From: an uncultured Ignavibacteria bacterium
GTDB lineage: Bacteria > Bacteroidota > Ignavibacteria > Tepidaquicellales > OLB5
Reading direction: 5' to 3'
NCBI GenBank assembly: GCA_937873695.1
Contig: CALMYL010000027.1
Span: 1-32,626, forward strand
DNA: 32,626 nucleotides
Below, one piece after another: positions 23,060 to 30,943 of the stretch (its first letter is position 1; each line of letters opens with the position of its first letter). Position numbers and translations under genes: made by a program. Under the pieces are notes generated by a model, which saw nothing but the letters and a program-made list of their open reading frames with translations, had not been told where the DNA came from and made no database searches.

Positions 23060-23974
23060 TTAAACTGACTGTTCGTCAGCATGGTATGAGCTTCTTACCA
23101 AGGGACCTGATTCCACATGACGGAAGCCCATTTCTTTCCCTTTAAACTTGTACTCCTTAAAAATATCCGGGTGTACATACCGCTGAACCGGCAAATGACT
23201 TTTTGTGGGTCTTAAATACTGACCTATTGTAACGATATCGCAATTAACTGATTTCAGATCTTTCATTAAGTCATAAACTTCTTCATCCGTCTCACCAAGC
23301 CCAACCATAAATCCGCTTTTTGTTATCAGCCCTTTTTCTTTTCCTATTTTCAGCAGCTCAAGTGTTCTTTCATAAACCGCCTGCGGCCTTACATAGTGAT
23401 ACATCCTCGGCACTGTTTCAATATTATGGTTTAAAATATCGGGTCTTGCATCTATCACAAGCTGCAACGCTTCCCAGTTACCTCTAAAATCCGGAATAAG
23501 AACCTCTACTTTGCACTCGGGAGAAAGTTCTCGGATCTGATTTATCGTCATAGCAAAAATATCAGCGCCGCCCATTTTCTGGTCATCTCTATCAACAGAT
23601 GTTATTACCGCATGTTTCAATCCAAGCTCTTTCACTGACTCAGCCACCCTGCGCGGCTCATCATAATCCAGAGCATCGGGTTTTCCAAGCTTCACCGAGC
23701 AGAAGCCGCATGATCGTGTGCAGACCTCACCTAGTATCATAAATGTGGCGGTCTTGCGGTGCCAGCACTCCGCCATGTTCGGACAGCGTGCGTCTTCGCA
23801 GACAGTATTCAGCTTCTTTTTACTTACAAGCTCTTTCAGGTAAGTAAAATTTTCACCCGTTGGAAGCTTCACCCTAAGCCAGTCAGGCCTGCGGTTATTT
23901 TCAATATCGGGATTTTCAACAGAATGCTTCTTCTGGTGGGTGTTTATATATTTTATTTGTACTAATTCAGACAT
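23060..23974 (-). CDS. lipA: Lipoyl synthase LipA
   Basis: A 304-residue radical SAM enzyme that inserts two sulfurs into protein-bound octanoyl groups to make lipoate. Both iron-sulfur cluster motifs are intact: the auxiliary cluster CEDARCPNMAEC (C59, C64, C70) and the radical SAM motif CTRSCGFC (C85, C89, C92). The conserved C-terminal VRSSYHA, whose serine ligates the auxiliary cluster, is also present. The E2 gene at 25100-26482 encodes a lipoylated protein and is a natural client. ATG start; length typical. Confidence 0.97.
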   Translation of the reverse strand: MSELVQIKYINTHQKKHSVENPDIENNRRPDWLRVKLPTGENFTYLKELVSKKKLNTVCEDARCPNMAECWHRKTATFMILGEVCTRSCGFCSVKLGKPDALDYDEPRRVAESVKELGLKHAVITSVDRDDQKMGGADIFAMTINQIRELSPECKVEVLIPDFRGNWEALQLVIDARPDILNHNIETVPRMYHYVRPQAVYERTLELLKIGKEKGLITKSGFMVGLGETDEEVYDLMKDLKSVNCDIVTIGQYLRPTKSHLPVQRYVHPDIFKEYKFKGKEMGFRHVESGPLVRSSYHADEQSV

Positions 23975-23995
23975 TATTTTAATTTAGATTTTTTC

Positions 23996-24098
23996 CCTCA
24001 CCCCTAATCCCCTCTCCCGTAGGGAGAGGGGGAATATACCTCGAAAATTTTCGCACCTTGCTCCCCTCTCCTTCCAGGAGAGGGGCTGGGGGGTGAGG
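23996..24098. repeat. Composite palindromic element with two strong hairpins
   Basis: CCTCACCCC (23996-24004) and GGGGTGAGG (24090-24098) are perfect terminal inverted repeats. Inside are two 10-bp hairpins: CCCCTCTCCC (24009-24018) with GGGAGAGGGG (24022-24031), and CCCCTCTCCT (24063-24072) with AGGAGAGGGG (24076-24085), each with a 3-base loop. The right end abuts the stop codon of the DUF4870 gene. It resembles widely dispersed, non-autonomous intergenic palindromes. Confidence 0.8.
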
Positions 24099-24563
24099 TC
24101 AATTCACACCATAAACTCTTCTGTAAACCATATTTCCAATTATCGGATACTTCTTCATTCCGCCTTTGTATGCTGAAACAGCGTTAATGATTGCAAGCGC
24201 CACACTTGCGAAAATGAATCCCAGCACAACAACGGCTATTGCCAGCAATACTATTATTTGCAATGCGCCTATATGTGAAGGTCCATCCTGGCCCGGAACT
24301 ATGAGTCCCGCTGCCATACCAATCACTGCAACAAACATCACAAGCACAACCAGCACCACAGTGTACGCTATATGAAAGAACAATGACTGAAGCGAGTGGA
24401 AAGACACGAACTTCGATTTATCCTTGTTGATAGCCCAGAAGATCAGCGGCACCCAAAGGCTGCCGAAGAACATGGATAGATGCGCAAACATGGCAAGCAG
24501 TTTTTCATTCTGCGTTACACTGCTTTGCTGCGTTATGTAACCCTGTTCAGTTAGCTGATCCAT
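24099..24563 (-). CDS. DUF4870 family membrane protein (second copy)
   Basis: A small membrane protein of the DUF4870 type: NEKLLAMFAHLSMFFGSLWV, then INKDKSKFVSFHSLQSLFFH, two further hydrophobic helices, and the end KKYPIIGNMVYRRVYG. Function is unknown. I prefer the ATG at 24563 (154 residues); a TTG at 24590 is in frame but would overlap the upstream paralogue by 44 bases, and an ATG at 24575 is also possible. It clearly arose by duplication with the gene at 24547-25017. The stop codon abuts the palindromic element. Confidence 0.85.
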   Translation of the reverse strand: MDQLTEQGYITQQSSVTQNEKLLAMFAHLSMFFGSLWVPLIFWAINKDKSKFVSFHSLQSLFFHIAYTVVLVVLVMFVAVIGMAAGLIVPGQDGPSHIGALQIIVLLAIAVVVLGFIFASVALAIINAVSAYKGGMKKYPIIGNMVYRRVYGVN

Positions 24564-25017
24564 AAACCTTTGCATAAACTTTTTTGCCAATTATTGGATA
24601 TTTGCAGAGCTCACCCTTATATGATTTTATACCCATATAAATGGAGTAACCAATTGCGCCGAAAATTATCGCGAAGAGCAGGATATAAAAACCTATCATA
24701 GCGATGATAAAAAATACCGGCATTTCCTTGCTTCCGGTTGCGCCGGCAAATGCGCCCATACCAACTCCGCCAATAATGGCAATTATCGCAAACCCGAACA
24801 CAAAAACCAGTATTGCAGCTATATACGCAATATGGAACCACAGCGACTGCAGCGCATGGAAGGTCACGAATCTGGATTTATCCCTGTTGGTAGCCCAGAA
24901 GATTATGGGTAAAACTATACCCCCTAAAAATAAGGAAAGATGAGAAAAAAGCGCAAGCATTTTCTCATCTCCCTGTATTATATTTTGATCAGGGGGAGTT
25001 CCGAATGAATTTGTCAT
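24547..25017 (-). CDS. DUF4870 family membrane protein (first copy)
   Basis: A 156-residue paralogue of the next gene with the same blocks in the same order: DEKMLALFSHLSLFLGGIVL, TNRDKSRFVTFHALQSLWFH, a glycine- and alanine-rich hydrophobic stretch, and CKYPIIGKKVYAKVYG. Four hydrophobic segments are expected. The family has no assigned activity. The C-terminus overlaps the start region of the second copy, so the pair is co-translated. It starts 82 bases downstream of the E2 gene's stop. Confidence 0.85.
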   Translation of the reverse strand: MTNSFGTPPDQNIIQGDEKMLALFSHLSLFLGGIVLPIIFWATNRDKSRFVTFHALQSLWFHIAYIAAILVFVFGFAIIAIIGGVGMGAFAGATGSKEMPVFFIIAMIGFYILLFAIIFGAIGYSIYMGIKSYKGELCKYPIIGKKVYAKVYGSAN

Positions 25018-25099
25018 ATATATTATATTTTAATTTATTCAAACCAAAGCCCCACAAATCTCAAGACCGATACGTACTTCTTAAAAACTGATCCTGCGT

Positions 25100-26482
25100 T
25101 TAGACAGCGTAATTTTCGAGGTATTCAACTACCTTCATTACAAATTTACCGCCTAATGCGCCATCTATCAGCCTGTGATCGAACGAGAGCGTTAAATACA
25201 TCATCGGCTTTATAACAATTGCATCGCCTTCTGATGTTTCTACTACTACGGGGCGTTTCTTAATTGCGCCTGTACCTAAAATTGCAACCTGCGGCTGGTT
25301 TATTATCGGGGTACCGATAATGTTACCAAACACGCCGTAATTGGTGATAGTGAATGTCCCGTCCTGGATCTCATCAAGCGTTAATTTTTTAACCCTTGCG
25401 CGTTTTGCAAGATCGGTCATTTCCCTTGCGATGCCTGTCAGATTCTTCGAATCCGCGTTCTTTATCACGGGAACGATAAGTCCGCCGTTATCCATCGCAA
25501 CAGCTATCCCTAAATTAATAAAACTCTTAACTAAGATATTTGTTCCGTCAATTGACGCGTTTACCAGCGGGAAATCCTTTAAAGCCTTAACTACGGCTTC
25601 GCAGATAAAAGGCATATAGCTTAATTTAAATCCTTCGCGTTTAAGGAATTCATCGCCCAAAACCTTGCGGGCTCTGTCTACAGCGCTCATATCGCACTCA
25701 GCAATTGCAGCAACGTGCGGTGAGGTCTGTATGCTCATTACCATATGCTCTGCCATTTTGGACTGAAGTGTATCCATCGGCACAACATCAACACCCGGCA
25801 TGTTGTATAGATTCGTTAAGTCAACTGATTTATGAATTTCGGGAGCTTTATATTCAGCCTGTTTCTTTTCAACCGTAACAGCTTTAGCTGTTGAAGGAGT
25901 AGTTGTTCCGCCCTGTGTTGCCTTTGGAGCAGCCGGTTTGGTAATCTTGCCTGATTTTCTGTCTTCAACGTATGCAAGTATATCCTGTTTTCTTACCCTT
26001 CCGCCGGCACCTGTTCCGCTTATACCGGAAAGTTCATCCATTGTAACGCCTTCTTTGGAAGCGATGTTGAGCACGAGCGGTGAGTAGAATCCGGAGCCTG
26101 AACCTGATTTGGTTTCGGTTTTGGTTTCAGCCGCGGGAGCCTGTACTGTTTCCTTTACAGGTTCGGGAGCCTTTTCAACTGTTTTTGGCTCTTCCTTAAC
26201 TTCAGCTTTTGTGACGCCTGCTTTTACGTTTGCATTAGCCGCGTCGGTTTCAATTCTTGCAACAACATCACCAACATTCGCGGTATCACCTTCTGCAAAG
26301 AGCACTTCAACAAGTATTCCGCCTTCGGCTGATGGTACTTCTGTATCAACTTTATCCGTGGATATTTCAAACAATGTCTCATCCCTGTCAATTTTATCGC
26401 CCGGCTGTTTGAACCATTTAAGAATTCTGCCATCCATTATTGATTCACCCATTTTGGGCATTACAATATCAACTACTGCCAT
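25100..26482 (-). CDS. 2-oxo acid dehydrogenase E2, dihydrolipoamide acyltransferase
   Basis: The lipoylated core of a 2-oxo acid dehydrogenase complex. It has an N-terminal lipoyl domain (2-78) with the lipoyl-lysine motif EISTDKVDTEVPS (K44), an Ala/Pro/Lys/Thr-rich linker (about 80-130), a peripheral-subunit-binding domain (about 134-171, SPLVLNIASKEGV to GRVRKQDILAY) and the acyltransferase domain (about 215-460), with the active site SFDHRLIDG (H436, D440). Motifs do not settle whether the substrate is pyruvate, 2-oxoglutarate or branched-chain oxo acids; no E1 or E3 gene is in the window. A clear ribosome site (GGAG seven bases upstream) supports the ATG. Confidence 0.93.
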   Translation of the reverse strand: MAVVDIVMPKMGESIMDGRILKWFKQPGDKIDRDETLFEISTDKVDTEVPSAEGGILVEVLFAEGDTANVGDVVARIETDAANANVKAGVTKAEVKEEPKTVEKAPEPVKETVQAPAAETKTETKSGSGSGFYSPLVLNIASKEGVTMDELSGISGTGAGGRVRKQDILAYVEDRKSGKITKPAAPKATQGGTTTPSTAKAVTVEKKQAEYKAPEIHKSVDLTNLYNMPGVDVVPMDTLQSKMAEHMVMSIQTSPHVAAIAECDMSAVDRARKVLGDEFLKREGFKLSYMPFICEAVVKALKDFPLVNASIDGTNILVKSFINLGIAVAMDNGGLIVPVIKNADSKNLTGIAREMTDLAKRARVKKLTLDEIQDGTFTITNYGVFGNIIGTPIINQPQVAILGTGAIKKRPVVVETSEGDAIVIKPMMYLTLSFDHRLIDGALGGKFVMKVVEYLENYAV

Positions 26483-26523
26483 TATAAATCTCCGTGATTA
26501 TTTAAATTTTTTAACGAATTTAA

Positions 26524-26554
26524 CAAAAATAGCTAAAATTTAAGGAAGTTGCAA
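26524..26554 (-). promoter_or_regulatory. Candidate Bacteroidota-type promoter for the E2 gene
   Basis: On the minus strand TTG (26552-26554) is followed by 20 bases and then TATTTTTG (26524-26531), matching the -33 and -7 boxes. The start codon lies about 40 bases downstream with a GGAG ribosome site. AT-rich sequence makes chance matches likely, so this is tentative. Confidence 0.4.
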
Positions 26555-26913
26555 TTCAATGATTTATATCGCTGAATACTTTGTTGACCCAATTGTAAGA
26601 ATCAAAAGCTAACCACTCCAAAGGAGCCCCCTTGGGGCGAATTTCACGCTTGCCTTAAAGAGCGGAGCGAAGGAAGGAATTACACGAATTTTCAGATTTA
26701 AATTCCATGCAGAAGAGTTTTTAGATAATTTTATCGACTATCAAATACTAAAGAGTTTGGTATTCTCTTCAAGTTGAATGTCTTTAGTGAAATTCGTGTA
26801 ATTCGCCTGACTTTCGCTTTTTGAAAGTTGGTTATTTCTTTTGAATTCATAGAAACTTTATATACTTTATAGCTATTAAACTAAGTAATCTATCCACCAA
26901 AAGCAGTTTTCAA
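26555..26913. other. Non-coding spacer with a long-range 15-bp inverted repeat
   Basis: No coding region is seen in this divergent spacer between the E2 gene and the outer-membrane-like gene. GAATTACACGAATTT (26677-26691) and AAATTCGTGTAATTC (26790-26804) are perfect inverted repeats 98 bases apart. A related GGCGAATTTCAC lies at 26637-26648. A weak promoter-like TATACTTTATAG lies about 40 bases before the next start. It may be a degenerate small mobile element or a structured RNA. Confidence 0.5.
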
Positions 26914-27495
26914 TTGAAAAGACCATTAATACTCATACTTTTCGTTTTAGTTACATTAAGTCCCACGGCTTTCGCTCAGGATAGCACCGATTATAAGAAA
27001 ATGTACACTTCCTGGGCAATGATGCAGATTATTCCTTCGCCCGTAATATTTCAGGATTCAGACGGCAAAAATTCAAAAATACAATTAGGCCTAAGGTGGC
27101 AGCTGATCCCTCTAAATATTTCATTCAGGTCAAACAAATATACCACTCCCCTTCAGTTCTTTAAGATAAATCCTGTTCGCAGATTCACAGGCTCGATGGA
27201 TATCTTTGTTCAGCCGGAGTGGACTGTATCCGGCTTCAAATATTCGGGGCTATCAAGATTCGGTTTAAGCGCGGGAAGCAGGGTTATACTGCCAATTAAA
27301 GGTGATGGCGAGAAAATATCATTTTCGGTTGGGGGAAAGTACACTCACAGAAATGATAATTTGACGGGTAAAAACGGTTACTGGTCAGCCGAAGGCGGGA
27401 TATATTTCCTGTTCGGATTTGTTGGTTTGCAATTCAGCTACAACTTTGATGAAAGAAGCAGGTATAATATCGGCTTTTATTTAAAATACTTTTAG
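26914..27495 (+). CDS. Probable outer-membrane beta-barrel protein
   Basis: A 193-residue exported protein. The signal peptide (MKRPLILILFVLVTLSPTAF, then AQD) is followed by alternating hydrophobic/polar beta strands with glycine and aromatic residues (LGLRWQLIPLNISF, ISFSVGGKYTHR, YWSAEGGIYFLFGFVGLQFSY) and the aromatic C-terminus YLKYF, as expected for an outer-membrane barrel. It is too short for a large pore; eight strands would fit. It uses TTG in the context CAATTGAAAA, the same as the UPF0175 start. The MBL-fold lipoprotein gene begins five bases after its stop. Family not recognised. Confidence 0.65.
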   Translation: MKRPLILILFVLVTLSPTAFAQDSTDYKKMYTSWAMMQIIPSPVIFQDSDGKNSKIQLGLRWQLIPLNISFRSNKYTTPLQFFKINPVRRFTGSMDIFVQPEWTVSGFKYSGLSRFGLSAGSRVILPIKGDGEKISFSVGGKYTHRNDNLTGKNGYWSAEGGIYFLFGFVGLQFSYNFDERSRYNIGFYLKYF

Positions 27496-27500
27496 TTTAT

Positions 27501-28502
27501 ATGATGAAACGCTCAGCTATATTCTTATTTATATTGCTTACCGTAACTATCATAGGATGCTGGCCTGTAAGGGTCGGTATGAAAAGTATTGGCGAGTCGA
27601 TTTTCGGTGAACCGGAGAAGGTTAAGAACAAAATAAAAGATCCCGTTAAGGAAAACGTAAGACTCTCAGCTTTGTGGGTCGGCCACTCAACTGTTTTACT
27701 GCAGATTGAAGATAAGGTCATTTTGGTTGACCCCGTTTTTGAGGACGTAATATCCGGTGTGGTGCTGCGCAAGGTCGAAGCTGGACTAAACATTAAAGAT
27801 ATCCCTAAACTCGATATTGTAGCAGTCTCCCATGCTCATATGGACCATATGAGCCTTGGCAGCCTGAAAGACCTTGATAAACGCTTCCCGAAAGCGAAAT
27901 TGATCATCCCCTACGGCTCTGAAGAATACCTGCCATCATATGATATGGAAATGATTCGGCTCAAAACGGCTAATTCAAAGGAGCTGGGTTATATTGGTGA
28001 GTCTAGAGAAATTGACGGGGTAAAAATTACCGCCGTGTTTGCACAGCATCAGGGCGGCAGGTACGGAATGGACAGCTACACATGGAAGGTCCCCGGCTGC
28101 ACAGGTTACATTATCGAATACAAAGGCATCACGGTCTTTTACGGGGGTGATACAACTTATGATGAGTTTGCCTATAGATATCTTGGCTCAAAGTATAAAA
28201 TTGATCTTGCTTTAATACCGGTGGGACCCTGCCGTGACTGCGAAACTGACGGCAGTTATTATCATTTAGCTTCGCTTGGGGCGCTGAAAGTATTTGATGA
28301 GCTGAAAGCGGATTACATGATACCTGTACATTACGGCGCGCTGGAATATTTTGATGACCCCAATATTCCGGTTTATGTACTCAAAGACCTTGCAGAAAGA
28401 TACGGAACAAGTTCAGCAACGGGACTCGCAATTTCAAAACCGTATTCCGAAGGCCTGAAGATACTGAACGAAGGTGAACAATATGTATTTCAGTATAAAT
28501 GA
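27501..28502 (+). CDS. MBL-fold metallo-hydrolase lipoprotein (NAPE-PLD/UlaG-like)
   Basis: A 333-residue protein with a lipobox TIIGC (C20), so probably lipid-anchored. The metallo-beta-lactamase fold shows the full dinuclear zinc site: SHAHMDHMS (H111, H113, D115, H116), H183 (FAQHQGGR), D217 (YGGDTTYD) and H277 (IPVHYGA). VGHSTVLLQIEDKVILVDPVF is typical of the UlaG/NAPE-hydrolysing phospholipase D-like group, which act on phosphodiesters or lactones. The exact substrate is unknown; lipid substrates would fit an anchored enzyme. It is in an operon with the barrel protein. The start is the first of two adjacent ATG codons. Confidence 0.88.
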   Translation: MMKRSAIFLFILLTVTIIGCWPVRVGMKSIGESIFGEPEKVKNKIKDPVKENVRLSALWVGHSTVLLQIEDKVILVDPVFEDVISGVVLRKVEAGLNIKDIPKLDIVAVSHAHMDHMSLGSLKDLDKRFPKAKLIIPYGSEEYLPSYDMEMIRLKTANSKELGYIGESREIDGVKITAVFAQHQGGRYGMDSYTWKVPGCTGYIIEYKGITVFYGGDTTYDEFAYRYLGSKYKIDLALIPVGPCRDCETDGSYYHLASLGALKVFDELKADYMIPVHYGALEYFDDPNIPVYVLKDLAERYGTSSATGLAISKPYSEGLKILNEGEQYVFQYK

Positions 28503-28850
28503 TATGCAGAGCTTGCAACCACTCGTGGCATGAGAAAACCGTGATCTTTCGCACTAGGGGCTGCAGCCCTATGTTTTGCTTTTCGTGCCACGAATAAGAC
28601 TTCAAAACAATCGATATAAATAATAAGTTTATCAATATTCGTCAGACTTATTAGAAACTAATTTCGTGGCACGATTATTTTCTAATCAACACATCAAAAG
28701 ATACTCGTTCCACGAAAAAAGATTAATTGATGATACTCATAGTGTCCGAACACTACAACTTTTTAAACTTGACGATTCCCCTATTCGTGGCACGAGAAAA
28801 CCGTGATCTTTCGCACTAGGGGCTGCAGCCCCTTGTGCTTATAAAAAGCA
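28503..28850. repeat. Palindrome array and 46-bp direct repeat between genes
   Basis: Five copies of the near-palindrome TCGTGSCACGA lie at 28523, 28583, 28663, 28705 and 28785; the first and fourth each have one mismatch. The first and last copies open a 46-bp direct repeat (28524-28569 and 28786-28831, identical but for one base) that ends in the palindrome GGGCTGCAGCCC. The first repeat plus the second palindrome forms a unit with inverted ends. No coding region is seen. This spacer separates convergent genes. Confidence 0.8.
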
Positions 28851-28881
28851 AAAAAAAGCCGTCTCTCAAGAGACGGCTTTT
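28851..28881 (-). terminator. Strong intrinsic terminator of the DEAD-box helicase gene
   Basis: A perfect 12-bp stem, AAAAGCCGTCTC (28854-28865) with GAGACGGCTTTT (28870-28881), has a TCAA loop. On the minus strand it ends in a run of seven T. It lies 26 bases past the helicase stop codon. Confidence 0.9.
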
Positions 28882-28907
28882 GGTTATGCAAAATATAACT
28901 AAGCGGA

Positions 28908-30704
28908 TCAATCTCTATCTTTAGCGAAATCAATTGATACCCTGTTGCCTTTTATTGTATTGTTATGCATTGATTCCACAACAGTATCAGCAACTTTTTT
29001 ATCCACTTCTACAAATGAGAACTTATCATACATATCTATCGTGCCTATCTGGCTGCCTGATATGCCTGATTCACCCGCTATTGCGCCAAGTATATCACCC
29101 GCGCCGACTTTGGATTTTTTTCCTACGTTCATAAACAATCTCACCATGTTTCCGCCGCCGCGTTTATGATCACCCTTGCGTTTATCCTTGCCAAATGAGC
29201 GCTCTCGGTCCTTACCATATGACCTGTCTTTGCCGTATGATTTTTCCCCGCCGTATGATTTTTCATTGCCGTATGATCTCTCCCGCCTGTCACTCCTGTC
29301 TCTATCACGGTCTCTTTCTCTGCCGCGTTTCTTATCGCCTTTTCTATCTCTTCTGCCATCTGACCTGCTGTCATATTCCCTGATCTCGGGTAGATCATTC
29401 TTTTCAGCTTCATTGTTCTTTATCATCAGCTTTATCAAACCGCCTGCAATTTCATATGATGTGAAATCTTCAGCTACAAGTTTATCAATGTAATGATCGT
29501 ACTTCTTAAGATCTGAACCATCACCAATAGCGTTCTTTATCTCCTCAAGGAAAGAGGATGTCCTCAACTCAGCAACATCTTCGCTGCTTGGGGGGGTCAT
29601 ACGCATTATTTTTGATTTGGTATATCTTTCAATATCTTTAATTTTATGGAATTCCTTACCAACCACAAATGTATGCGCCTGTCCGGTTCTGCCCGCGCGC
29701 GCTGTTCTGCCTATCCTGTGCACATAATACTCCTCATCCTGCGGCATATCGTAATTAAATACGGCGTCAATATCATCAACATCAATACCGCGCGCGGCAA
29801 CATCAGTTGCCACCAGCAGGTCAAGCTTGCCGGAGCGGAATTTATCCATTACCCTGTCACGCTGGCTCTGCTTTAAGTCGCCATGCAATGCTTCCCCTGA
29901 GTATCCCCTGGCCTTTAAATGCGCCACAAGCGTATCAACAGTGCGTTTGGTATTGCAGAATACAAGCGAAAGCGTTGGATTCGATACATCTATCAGACGC
30001 GTAAGTACTTCAAGCTTCATATTAGGTTTTACTTCGTAATAGTACTGCTGAATGTTGGGTACGGTAAGCTCCTTATGTACGACTTTTACATGTTCAGGTT
30101 TATTCAGGTATTTCTTAGAAAGCTCAAGTATTGCCTTCGGCATGGTTGCTGAAAAGAATATTGTCTGTCTTTCTTTTGGTACCTGTTTTAAAATTGCCTC
30201 AATATCATCACGGAATCCCATGTTAAGCATTTCGTCAGCTTCATCAAGCACTACTGTGTGCACATTATCAAACTTTATTGTTTTGCGCTCCAGGTGATCC
30301 ATCAGTCTGCCCGGTGTCGCTATGATCATCTGCACGCCTTTTCTCAGTGTCATTAACTGGCGTTCAATTGATTGTCCCCCGTAAACCGGCAATACTCTGA
30401 TTCCCTTTTTATATTTAAGCAGGTCGCTGAATCCTTCAGCTACCTGAATGGCAAGCTCGCGTGTGGGACACAGCACAATTGCCTGTGTATGCTTTGATGT
30501 TGCATCCATTTTTTCTATTACGGGTATGCCGAACGCGGCAGTTTTACCTGTCCCGGTCTGTGCCTGTCCAATCAGATCCCTGCCTTCAAGCAGGTACGGT
30601 ATGGCTTGTGACTGAATGGGCGTAGCTTCTTCAAAGCCAAGATCAGCTACGGCTTTGGTCACCTCTTTGGAGAGGTTTAAATCTTCGAATTTTAATGTTT
30701 CCAA
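28908..30704 (-). CDS. DEAD-box RNA helicase with C-terminal DbpA/RRM-like domain
   Basis: A 598-residue ATP-dependent RNA helicase. Motifs in order: Q motif (FEEATPIQSQAIP, 24-36), I AQTGTGKT (48-55), Ia PTRELA, II DEAD (154-157), III SAT (185-187), LVATDVAARGIDV and VI HRIGRTARAG. A helical spacer is followed by a highly charged low-complexity tail (about 440-520) with repeated SYGxEK/SYGKDR units and R/D runs, then an RNA-binding DbpA/RRM-like domain (VRLFMNVGKKSKVGAGDILG). This is the DeaD/CsdA-like layout used in ribosome assembly and cold adaptation. It starts with TTG at 30702-30704, since a TAA lies 18 bases upstream in frame with no ATG between. Confidence 0.93.
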   Translation of the reverse strand: METLKFEDLNLSKEVTKAVADLGFEEATPIQSQAIPYLLEGRDLIGQAQTGTGKTAAFGIPVIEKMDATSKHTQAIVLCPTRELAIQVAEGFSDLLKYKKGIRVLPVYGGQSIERQLMTLRKGVQMIIATPGRLMDHLERKTIKFDNVHTVVLDEADEMLNMGFRDDIEAILKQVPKERQTIFFSATMPKAILELSKKYLNKPEHVKVVHKELTVPNIQQYYYEVKPNMKLEVLTRLIDVSNPTLSLVFCNTKRTVDTLVAHLKARGYSGEALHGDLKQSQRDRVMDKFRSGKLDLLVATDVAARGIDVDDIDAVFNYDMPQDEEYYVHRIGRTARAGRTGQAHTFVVGKEFHKIKDIERYTKSKIMRMTPPSSEDVAELRTSSFLEEIKNAIGDGSDLKKYDHYIDKLVAEDFTSYEIAGGLIKLMIKNNEAEKNDLPEIREYDSRSDGRRDRKGDKKRGRERDRDRDRSDRRERSYGNEKSYGGEKSYGKDRSYGKDRERSFGKDKRKGDHKRGGGNMVRLFMNVGKKSKVGAGDILGAIAGESGISGSQIGTIDMYDKFSFVEVDKKVADTVVESMHNNTIKGNRVSIDFAKDRD

Positions 30705-30835
30705 TTTTGAATAATTAGTTTAATCCCCTCGTTTTTGGGGAATCTGAATTGTCTCGTTAATATTACGACTGATAAATAGAAGTTTAACTGAGGAATATCT
30801 CACGGTTTGCCGCACGCGCGGCACGATTTATATTA

Positions 30836-30843
30836 CAAATATA
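30836..30843 (-). promoter_or_regulatory. -7 box candidate for the helicase gene, with long leader
   Basis: The minus strand reads TATATTTG here, an exact TAnnTTTG box, about 130 bases before the helicase start. The implied leader contains the hairpins GCCG/CGGC (about 30809-30821) and TCCCC/GGGGA (about 30724-30742). Long structured leaders are common for cold-regulated helicases. No -33 box is clear. Confidence 0.3.
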
Positions 30844-30943
30844 CGCATAATTTATGAGAGATGCGGGAAGAAGTGAAAAAAGCCTTGAATTCTAATAATT
30901 TTATGAATTTCCGAGATAAAGGAAATAATTTCAGAATACATTG

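Noticed and set aside
23996-24098. GC-rich paired hairpins as a tRNA or structured RNA gene
   Set aside because: The outer and inner inverted repeats do not form a cloverleaf, and there is no T-loop-like sequence.
29176-29493. Plus-strand reading frame rich in leucine and serine opposite the helicase gene
   Set aside because: It is the antisense of the arginine/aspartate-rich helicase tail; its composition is an artefact and the helicase frame is certain.
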